Below are positions 1 to 4,828 of a stretch of 5,467 bases of DNA, in pieces. The number at the start of each line of letters is the position of its first letter. Positions within the stretch are counted from its first letter, which is position 1. A program made the position numbers and the translations under genes. The notes beneath the pieces are model-generated. The model searched no databases, had not been told where the DNA came from, and worked only from the letters and a program-made list of their open reading frames with translations. Source of the stretch: Clostridiales bacterium. GTDB lineage: Bacteria > Bacillota > Clostridia > Clostridiales > Caloramatoraceae. The stretch is taken from the NCBI GenBank assembly GCA_026416355.1, contig JAOAFH010000016.1, forward strand, positions 1 through 5,467, written 5' to 3'.

Positions 1-148
1 TCAAAAGCTTGATATACAAAAGCCCTACTGGCTTCCTAAAAATCTTGAAGAGTATAACAAATATTCTAAAACAACATTTAAACAGGATAATTTTATAGAA
101 GAAATTGATTTTGATTATTTTGAAATAGTTGAGTTAGAAGACAACTAA
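1..148 (+). CDS. C-terminal fragment of an unrecognised protein
   Basis: An open frame enters from the left edge (first full codon at 2) and ends at a TAA at 146-148, giving 48 visible residues. They begin QKLDIQKPYWLPKNLEEY and end FEIVELEDN. The tail is acidic and aromatic, with several E/D residues and FDYF in the last 20 positions, and has no membrane segment or cysteine. I do not recognise the family. That it is the real end of a gene rather than chance is supported by the uninterrupted frame, the clostridial-style codon use and an intrinsic terminator that begins inside the stop codon. No start or ribosome binding site is visible, and no function can be assigned from this fragment. Confidence 0.7.
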   Translation, partial: QKLDIQKPYWLPKNLEEYNKYSKTTFKQDNFIEEIDFDYFEIVELEDN

Positions 149-178
149 AAAAGGGTGTTGTAAAACAACCCTTTTTTT
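147..178 (+). terminator. Rho-independent terminator of the upstream gene
   Basis: A run of A (147-152), GGG and GTTGT form the 5' arm. The loop is AAA (162-164), and ACAAC, CC and seven T (172-178) form the 3' arm. The T at 156 is bulged, and one G-T pair is needed if the inner GTTGT/ACAAC pairing is used. The seven T supply the U tract, and the A run makes the hairpin partly bidirectional. It separates the truncated first gene from the chemoreceptor unit. Confidence 0.85.
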
Positions 179-183
179 GTTAC

Positions 184-199
184 ATTCAAAATTTTGAAT
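184..199. promoter_or_regulatory. Perfect 16-bp palindrome upstream of the chemoreceptor promoter
   Basis: ATTCAAAATTTTGAAT is identical to its own reverse complement. It lies between the preceding terminator and the -35 element at 218. Its centre (191.5) is about 61 bp upstream of the predicted transcription start near 253, a spacing typical of sites for activators that contact RNA polymerase. With no loop it is a poor RNA hairpin and better read as a protein-binding dyad. In DNA this AT-rich it could still be chance; no regulator is identified. Confidence 0.4.
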
Positions 200-217
200 A
201 TTTTCCTGTTAAAACGT

Positions 218-246
218 TTGCATTATAGTAATAATTTTAATATAAT
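218..246 (+). promoter_or_regulatory. Sigma-A-type promoter of the chemoreceptor gene
   Basis: TTGCAT (218-223) and a perfect TATAAT (241-246) are separated by exactly 17 bp. The transcription start would fall near 253, leaving a leader of about 38 nt before the start codon. I see no sigma-D/sigma-28 pattern (TAAA with a GCCGATAA-like -10), the usual flagellar-chemotaxis signal, so this receptor is probably expressed by the housekeeping sigma factor. Confidence 0.75.
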
Positions 247-281
247 TAATTTGTAGAATATACTCACAATATAGTTTTTTT

Positions 282-287
282 GGGGGG
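282..287 (+). promoter_or_regulatory. G6 ribosome binding site before two tandem ATG codons
   Basis: Six G residues follow a T run and precede ATGATG. GGGGG can pair with the CCUCC anti-Shine-Dalgarno core using one G-U wobble. The gap to the ATG at 291 is only 3 nt, while the ATG at 294 sits 6 nt away, so the second ATG may be the preferred start. The two choices differ by a single methionine. Confidence 0.7.
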
Positions 288-290
288 ACA

Positions 291-2447
291 ATGATGAAAC
301 ATAGCTTTAAATTTAAAAAAACTTTTAAAAGGTCTTCTTTAAATTTAAAATTCAAAATTTTTGATTTATTTAAATCTCTTAAACGTTTAAATAAAGAAGA
401 TAACAATAACTCATTAAATTTAAAAAGCAATAAATCTTTAAGTATTAAAATTAAATTAATACTTATACTATCACTTATTTCGCTTTTACCAATGCTTATA
501 ATTGGAACAACATTGAGTAGAAAATCTATTAAAGTTACTAAAAATGACGCATATAAAAATCTTGAAAATATGCAGTCTATTGCATCTAACAATATTTCAA
601 AAATAACTAACCAATACATTAATTTTGCACTAATTACTACATCTAATGACATTATTAAAGACTACACTTATAAACTACAAACATCACCTAATGATGATAT
701 ACAAAACTATCTTAATAGTACACTTAGCACGTATTTTGGTAATCTAGATGGAATTAATAATATGTTTATAACCGATACAAATGGCAAGGTAATTGCCTAC
801 CCTAGTTCATCCACAAGCCTTAGGAGTATATATGGTAAAGATATGTCAAAGTATGCTTTCTTTAAAGCATCACTAGCACAATCAAAACCACATATAACAG
901 AAGCAATTAAAGATGATATATTTACAAGTCCTTCTGTTGTAGTTTCTGCACCAATTAAAACTTCTTATGGGGATTTTGCAGGTGTTTTTGTTATATCTCT
1001 AGATCTTCAGAAGCTATCTAATAGATATGTTGATGAAATAAAACTAGGTAAAAATGGATATATACTTGTTATGCAAAAGGATGGTACAACCCTCGTTCAT
1101 CCTGATAAAAATTTAATAATGACAAAAGATTTATCTTCTACAAATTATGGTGAAAAAATATTAAAAGAGAAGAATGGAACGCTTGAATTTACAGATAAAA
1201 ATGTACAATATATTGGTTTCTTTAGTACAAATGACTTTTTAGGATGGAAATTTGCTGCTGTTATGCCATATAAAGAACTATTAACACTTAGCTATGCAAT
1301 TAAAAATACTACAATAATAGTTATATTAATACTACTTTTACTTCTGCCTATTATGGTATATTTTGCAACAAGGCTTATAACAAAACCTCTTTCAGCTATA
1401 ACAGACACTATGAAGCATGTGGCAGAGGGTGATTTTACAGTTAATGTTCCTGTATATAAAAATGATGAATTTGGTTTTATTGCAAAAAACATTAATTCAG
1501 TTTTAGATACTCTACAAGAATCAATAGCTGAAATTAAAAATACATCAGAAAGAATTTTGTCTGCATCTAATGAGCTAAATAGTTCATCAAATAATATGCT
1601 TTTATCATCAAATGAAGTAGCTACTGCCATAGAAGATGTGTCAAGGGGTGCGTTGCAACAGGCATCTGATTTAAATGATGTTGTAAATCAAATGCAGGAC
1701 TTTACTACTGTTATAAATAACATAAATAAAAATCTTAATAATGTAAACACAAAAACAACCGAAACAGAAGACAAAGCAAGTGTAGGTAAAGCAAAAATAT
1801 CAAGCTTAATCGGATATTTTGAAGAAGTTTTGACTGCATATAATCTAGTTATTAATAAATTCAGTGAACTTGCATCAAAAATTGAAAATATATCAAATAT
1901 TACAGATGTAATAAACAATATATCACAACAAACAAATCTACTTTCTTTAAATGCTGCAATTGAAGCAGCAAGGGCTGGAGAAGTAGGACGTGGATTTGCT
2001 GTTGTGGCTGAAGAAGTTAGAAAACTAGCTGAAAAGTCTAGAGAATCATCAGAAGAAATTAAAAAGCTTGTTGATGTAATTGTTAGTGAAACTGGAGATG
2101 TAATTAAGACTTCAAATAAAGTTGACAGCCTAATAAGAAACCAAATGAACCTTGCTGAAGATGCAGTTAAGTCATTTAATGAAATAATCGATTCAATAGA
2201 AAATATTCCTCCTTATATTGAGGAAACATATAAGGCTGTTTCAAAGGCAATTACTTCAAAAGATACAATTTTATCAAGAGTAGAATCAGTATCTTCCGTT
2301 GCAGAAGAAGTTTCTGCATCATCTGAACAAATTACAGCTTCATCACAAGAAATGCAGCTTATTATAAACCAAGTAGCCGAACTATCTAATACACTAAATT
2401 CAATATCTGAAAGATTAAATGAACAAATGAAAAAGTTTAAAGCATAA
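291..2447 (+). CDS. Methyl-accepting chemotaxis protein with Cache sensor and HAMP
   Basis: This is a 718-residue transmembrane chemoreceptor that would bind a ligand outside the cell and control the CheA kinase through CheW. The order is: a basic cytoplasmic N-terminus (1-51), TM1 (about 52-72), an extracellular double-Cache-like region (about 73-338), TM2 (about 339-360), HAMP (about 361-413, with P366 and the DEFG at 392-395) and a coiled-coil signalling domain to the end. The conserved hairpin tip is at 544-583 (QQTNLLSLNAAIEAARAGE, then GRGFAVVAEEVRKLAE). Methylation-type sites fit at E672/E673 (SSVAEEVSAS) and E679/Q680. Each signalling arm is roughly 145-155 residues, compatible with the long classes found in Firmicutes. 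There is no C-terminal CheR-tethering pentapeptide. Two features are odd: the 51-residue lysine-rich N-terminus, and the absence of the R-x-W amino-acid-binding motif (SKYAFF instead, 186-191). The ligand is unknown. The gene has its own promoter and no chemotaxis neighbours here. Confidence 0.97.
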   Translation: MMKHSFKFKKTFKRSSLNLKFKIFDLFKSLKRLNKEDNNNSLNLKSNKSLSIKIKLILILSLISLLPMLIIGTTLSRKSIKVTKNDAYKNLENMQSIASNNISKITNQYINFALITTSNDIIKDYTYKLQTSPNDDIQNYLNSTLSTYFGNLDGINNMFITDTNGKVIAYPSSSTSLRSIYGKDMSKYAFFKASLAQSKPHITEAIKDDIFTSPSVVVSAPIKTSYGDFAGVFVISLDLQKLSNRYVDEIKLGKNGYILVMQKDGTTLVHPDKNLIMTKDLSSTNYGEKILKEKNGTLEFTDKNVQYIGFFSTNDFLGWKFAAVMPYKELLTLSYAIKNTTIIVILILLLLLPIMVYFATRLITKPLSAITDTMKHVAEGDFTVNVPVYKNDEFGFIAKNINSVLDTLQESIAEIKNTSERILSASNELNSSSNNMLLSSNEVATAIEDVSRGALQQASDLNDVVNQMQDFTTVINNINKNLNNVNTKTTETEDKASVGKAKISSLIGYFEEVLTAYNLVINKFSELASKIENISNITDVINNISQQTNLLSLNAAIEAARAGEVGRGFAVVAEEVRKLAEKSRESSEEIKKLVDVIVSETGDVIKTSNKVDSLIRNQMNLAEDAVKSFNEIIDSIENIPPYIEETYKAVSKAITSKDTILSRVESVSSVAEEVSASSEQITASSQEMQLIINQVAELSNTLNSISERLNEQMKKFKA
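305..425 (+). repeat. AT-rich direct repeats in the 5' end of the chemoreceptor gene
   Basis: The 14-mer CTTTAAATTTAAAA occurs exactly at 305-318 and 337-350, and its 12-bp core TTAAATTTAAAA recurs at 414-425. The first copy is read as FKFKK. The second and third share another frame and give SLNLK (residues 16-20 and 41-45). They lie in the segment encoding the lysine-rich cytoplasmic extension, where only charge may be constrained, so this is probably low-complexity drift rather than a functional repeat. Confidence 0.5.
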
Positions 2448-2476
2448 ATAAAGGACTGCAAATGCAGTCCTTTATT
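2447..2476. terminator. Shared bidirectional terminator of the chemoreceptor gene and pgi
   Basis: A perfect 13-bp stem (2447-2459 with 2464-2476; core GGACTGC/GCAGTCC, outer AATAAA/TTTATT) closes an AAAT loop. It starts at the last base of the chemoreceptor stop codon and ends one base before the pgi stop (2478-2480, minus strand), so it fills the whole 30-bp gap between the convergent genes. Both exits are T-rich but interrupted by A (TTTATTATTAT on plus, TTTATTTATG on minus). It should therefore work in both directions, with a modest U tract each way. Confidence 0.88.
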
Positions 2477-2477
2477 A

Positions 2478-3833
2478 TTATCTATTGTTTAATCTTCTTT
2501 CTAATTCTTCCTTTTGTGCTTCAAATCCTGGTTTTCCTAAAAGTGCAAACATATTCTTCTTATATGCTTCAACTCCTGGTTGGTCAAATGGATTTACACC
2601 TAAAACATATCCTGATATACCACAAGCCTTTTCAAACATATAAACAAGTTTTCCAAAGTAATATGGAGTAACTTCTGGTATATTAACAACTATATTTGGA
2701 ACTCCTCCATCATAGTGTGCAAGTAATGTTCCTTCGTATGCCTTCTTGTTTACGAAATCCATTGTCTTTCCTGCTAGGAAGTTTAGTCCATCTATATTAT
2801 CCTTATCTTCTTTTATTTCAACATCAAACTTAACCTTTTCTATGTTAAGAACAGTTTCAAATATGTTTCTTAAACCTTCTTGTATGTATTGACCAAGTGA
2901 GTGTAGGTCTGTTGAGAAATCAACTGCTGCTGGGAATATACCCTTGTTGTCCTTTCCTTCACTTTCACCAAATAGTTGTTTCCACCATTCAGCAAAGAAA
3001 TGCATGCATGGTTCATAGTTTACCATTATTTCTGTTGTCTTACCCTTTCTATATAGAGCATTTCTAACTGCTGCATATAGGTATGCTGGGTTTTCATATA
3101 AGTCACGAACTGAACATTCTTCCATAGCATCCTTTGCACCTTGCATCATTTCTCTTATATCTACACCTGATACTGCTATTGGAAGAAGACCAACTGCTGT
3201 TAATACTGAGAATCTTCCACCTACATCATCTGGAATAACAAATGTTTCATATCCTTCTGAGTCAGCTAATTTCTTTAATGCTCCTCTAGCCTTATCAGTT
3301 GTAGCATATATTCTTGACTTAGCGCCTTCTTTTCCGTATTTTTGTTCCATGTATTCCTTAAATATTCTAAATGCAATAGCTGGTTCAGTTGTAGTACCTG
3401 ATTTTGATATAACATTAACTGATATGTCCTTACCTTCTAATACTTCAAGAAGATCTCTTAGATAAACTGGGCTTATGTTGTTTCCTACGAAGTATATTTC
3501 AGGAGTTTTTCTCTTATCCTTTGAAATAACATTGTAGAATGTATGATTTAGCATCTCGATTGCTGCTCTTGCTCCAAGATATGAACCACCAATACCAATT
3601 ACAACAAGTGCATCTGAATCTGACTTTATTTTATCAGCTGCCTTTATTATTCTTTCAAATTCTTCTTTTTCATAGTCTTGTGGTAATGTAACCCATCCTA
3701 AAAAATCATTACCTGCACCTGTTTTGTTATGTAATTTATCATGAGCATCTAGTATTTGACTTTCTAGATACTTTATTTCATGTTCACCTATAAACCCTAG
3801 AACTCTAGAATAATCTACTGTAATCTTCGACAT
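2478..3833 (-). CDS. pgi: Glucose-6-phosphate isomerase
   Basis: This cytoplasmic enzyme interconverts glucose 6-phosphate and fructose 6-phosphate in glycolysis and gluconeogenesis. At 451 residues it matches the short PGI form of Bacillus and clostridia. Visible landmarks are the sugar-phosphate-binding loops GIGGSYLGARAA (80-91) and SKSGTTTEPA (143-152); the first family signature DVGGRFSVLTAVG (203-215, R207); E290 in QLFGESEGKDNKG; H311 in TDLHSLGQY; and the second signature around PFDQPGVEAYKK (415-426), with K425 as the likely active-site lysine. All key residues appear intact. The start is set by GGAGG at 3841-3845, 7 nt before the ATG, and no earlier in-frame alternative is needed. 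It converges on the chemoreceptor gene and ends in the shared hairpin. A separate promoter (TTGCAA-N17-TAAAAT) about 55-60 bp upstream of the ATG suggests a monocistronic unit. Confidence 0.98.
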   Translation of the reverse strand: MSKITVDYSRVLGFIGEHEIKYLESQILDAHDKLHNKTGAGNDFLGWVTLPQDYEKEEFERIIKAADKIKSDSDALVVIGIGGSYLGARAAIEMLNHTFYNVISKDKRKTPEIYFVGNNISPVYLRDLLEVLEGKDISVNVISKSGTTTEPAIAFRIFKEYMEQKYGKEGAKSRIYATTDKARGALKKLADSEGYETFVIPDDVGGRFSVLTAVGLLPIAVSGVDIREMMQGAKDAMEECSVRDLYENPAYLYAAVRNALYRKGKTTEIMVNYEPCMHFFAEWWKQLFGESEGKDNKGIFPAAVDFSTDLHSLGQYIQEGLRNIFETVLNIEKVKFDVEIKEDKDNIDGLNFLAGKTMDFVNKKAYEGTLLAHYDGGVPNIVVNIPEVTPYYFGKLVYMFEKACGISGYVLGVNPFDQPGVEAYKKNMFALLGKPGFEAQKEELERRLNNR

Positions 3834-3852
3834 ATTCCTACCTCCACACTTA

Positions 3853-3890
3853 AATTTTGACTTTTATTTTAATATATTTTGGTCAAAATT
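3853..3890. promoter_or_regulatory. Inverted repeat straddling the pgi promoter
   Basis: AATTTTGAC (3853-3861) and GTCAAAATT (3882-3890) are perfect 9-bp inverted arms separated by 20 bp. In the pgi direction the upstream arm overlaps the last two bases of the predicted -35 and enters the spacer, and the downstream arm covers the predicted start site near 3859. The -10 lies between them. That placement suits a repressor operator, but AT-rich arms of this size can arise by chance. The RNA would start inside the repeat, so a leader hairpin is unlikely. Confidence 0.4.
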
Positions 3891-3894
3891 GCAA
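3866..3894 (-). promoter_or_regulatory. Candidate pgi promoter
   Basis: Read on the minus strand, TTGCAA (3894-3889) and TAAAAT (3871-3866) are 17 bp apart. This predicts a start near 3859 and a leader of about 26 nt carrying the GGAGG site. An alternative pairing is TTGTGG (3900-3895) with TATATT (3876-3871) at 18 bp. Either places the promoter downstream of the 90-nt structured element, so that element would not be part of this pgi transcript. Confidence 0.5.
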
Positions 3895-3948
3895 CCACAA
3901 TATGCCTGAAAATCATTGTTAAAATTACAACATGATAATACAAACTAA

Positions 3949-4042
3949 ACTTAGCCCCATGAGAGATTTTTAGCCATTGATCCATTTAGCTAAGTAATAC
4001 TTAGCCAACAAAAGATGCCTTTTAAACTCCACTCATGGGGCT
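3949..4042. other. Structured 90-nt element with an 11-bp closing inverted repeat
   Basis: AGCCCCATGAG (3953-3963) and CTCATGGGGCT (4032-4042) pair perfectly over 11 bp, unusually GC-rich for this intergenic DNA. Inside, GCTAAGT (3989-3995) pairs with ACTTAGC (3999-4005) around an AAT loop, and a small AAAAG/CTTTT hairpin follows (4010-4023). ACTTAGCC occurs a second time at 3949-3956, overlapping the outer arm, so GCTAAGT could pair there instead and break the closing helix. On plus the outer helix ends in only four T before an A run; on minus there is no U tract. It could be a small RNA, a 3'-UTR structure of the flavoprotein mRNA, a miniature mobile element or an invertible segment. I recognise no known riboswitch family, and the strand is undetermined. 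Confidence 0.55.
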
Positions 4043-4147
4043 TTTAAAAAAATACATTTTAAATTAACTTTGAAAAAATCTACGAGGTTCTAAACTTATA
4101 TCCGTCAATTTGATTTAAAATATGATTAGAATTATCTAGATAACCTA

Positions 4148-4705
4148 TTATATAGCTACCTTTTCCCCTACCCTATATGCATATTCTATAACATGTTTAT
4201 TTATATTGTCTGCATCCTTAGTCATACCTGCTGCAATTATTTGTGATATAGTCTCAATTCCATATGAATTAAAGAAGTTAATTAAATCGTCTGCTACCTT
4301 TCTATATGCACTTTCTACTCTGTGTCCTTGTGTCAAAACAATTATCGCTTTTTTGCCCTTTGGAAGAGTTACTTCAAAATCCTCCTTCATATAAGCAAAC
4401 ATTCTGTCCATAAAGTTTTTCCCTGTACCTGTTATATGTCCCATATAGATTGGTGAAGCAAAAACTATTAAATCAGCATCATTTATCTTGTTGTAAAGTA
4501 GCTGCATATCATCCTTTTGAGCACATCCACTTCCACTTTTACAGTTATAACAAGCCTTGCATCCATTTATGTTCATTGTGGATAGTTTATATTTATCAAA
4601 TACTACATCTTTATTATTTTGTGAAATACCATTTAATATAGTATCCACAAGCGTATCACAATTTCCTCCAACCCTTGGACTACAAGAAATGGCAACAACC
4701 TTCAT
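4148..4705 (-). CDS. Iron-sulfur flavoprotein-like NAD(P)H-dependent FMN reductase
   Basis: This 185-residue protein of the flavodoxin-like FMN reductase family probably transfers electrons in the cytoplasm using FMN. The first strand MKVVAISCSP leads into the FMN-phosphate loop SPRVGGNCDTL (9-19). ASPIYMGHITGTGKNFMDRM (83-102) is the usual second flavin-contacting segment. Between them C49, C52, C55 and C61 form CX2CX2CX5C followed by KDDM, the compact motif known for a [4Fe-4S] cluster in Isf-type iron-sulfur flavoproteins, so a cluster is likely. There is no signal peptide or membrane segment. The start is supported by AAGGAG (4714-4719), 8 nt before the ATG, and the stop is TAA at 4148-4150. 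It is flanked by non-coding DNA on both sides and has its own promoter with paired dyads, suggesting a separately regulated unit, perhaps for redox or electrophile stress. Its electron partner is not evident. Confidence 0.9.
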   Translation of the reverse strand: MKVVAISCSPRVGGNCDTLVDTILNGISQNNKDVVFDKYKLSTMNINGCKACYNCKSGSGCAQKDDMQLLYNKINDADLIVFASPIYMGHITGTGKNFMDRMFAYMKEDFEVTLPKGKKAIIVLTQGHRVESAYRKVADDLINFFNSYGIETISQIIAAGMTKDADNINKHVIEYAYRVGEKVAI

Positions 4706-4739
4706 CTTATCATCTCCTTACATTTTTTTAACCAAAATA

Positions 4740-4748
4740 ATTATAACA
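4740..4748 (-). promoter_or_regulatory. Extended -10 promoter of the flavoprotein gene
   Basis: The minus strand reads TGTTATAAT (4748-4740), a perfect TATAAT preceded by TG one base upstream, the extended -10 pattern. At 17-bp spacing the -35 (4768-4763) would be TAGCAA, a poor match, which fits reliance on the extended -10. The predicted start is near 4733, with a leader of about 28 nt before the ATG at 4705. Confidence 0.65.
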
Positions 4749-4754
4749 TAAATA

Positions 4755-4790
4755 ATAGCATATTGCTATATTATTTATCGCAATATGCTA
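4755..4790. promoter_or_regulatory. Tandem dyad operators upstream of the flavoprotein gene
   Basis: Site 1, ATAGCATATTGCTAT (4755-4769), is a perfect dyad with 6-bp arms and a 3-bp centre. Site 2 at 4778-4790, read on the minus strand, is TAGCATATTGCGA, which matches 12 of 13 bases of the site 1 core. The centres (4762 and 4784) are 22 bp apart, about two helical turns. Site 1 covers the -35 region of the promoter and site 2 lies farther upstream, as expected for a dimeric repressor binding cooperatively. The same bases form an 11-bp inverted repeat (4756-4766 with 4780-4790) that could act as a weak terminator for the gene ending at 4829. The minus-strand exit, TTATTTATG, is a poor U tract, so the operator reading is preferred. 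Confidence 0.6.
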
Positions 4791-4828
4791 CATTATTTTT
4801 ATTTTATATCTACATTATTCGTCATATT

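Larger units (their letters stand above)
3834..4147. other. 314-bp intergenic region between the flavoprotein gene and pgi
   Basis: This gap contains no credible open frame or tRNA. From the pgi side it holds the ribosome binding site, the inverted repeat and promoter, about 60 bp of plain AT-rich sequence, the structured element at 3949-4042, and then about 90 bp of AT-rich sequence up to the flavoprotein stop. A 12-bp palindrome, TTATCTAGATAA (4132-4143), lies just past that stop. No hairpin with a following U tract was found for the flavoprotein transcript, so its 3' end is undefined. Confidence 0.6.

Noticed and set aside
149..290. Possible riboswitch (for example cyclic-di-GMP) in the chemoreceptor leader
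   Set aside because: The predicted leader is only about 38 nt and contains no conserved riboswitch core. The rest of the gap is explained by a terminator, a palindrome and a promoter.
209..652. 147-codon open frame on the minus strand over the start of the chemoreceptor gene
   Set aside because: It lies antisense to a strongly supported gene and its promoter, is dominated by hydrophobic residues from AT-rich DNA, and matches no family I know. It is a shadow.
2462..2671. 69-codon plus-strand frame beginning in the terminator loop
   Set aside because: It is antisense to the pgi C-terminus, begins inside the hairpin, and has no ribosome binding site.
4132..4143. TTATCTAGATAA palindrome as the flavoprotein terminator
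   Set aside because: It is a perfect palindrome without a loop, is AT-rich and has no U tract, so it would make a poor terminator hairpin. It may be chance.
4206..4751. Overlapping plus-strand frames opposite the flavoprotein gene
   Set aside because: All are antisense to a gene with clear motifs and its own ribosome binding site, and none has a start signal or recognisable motif.
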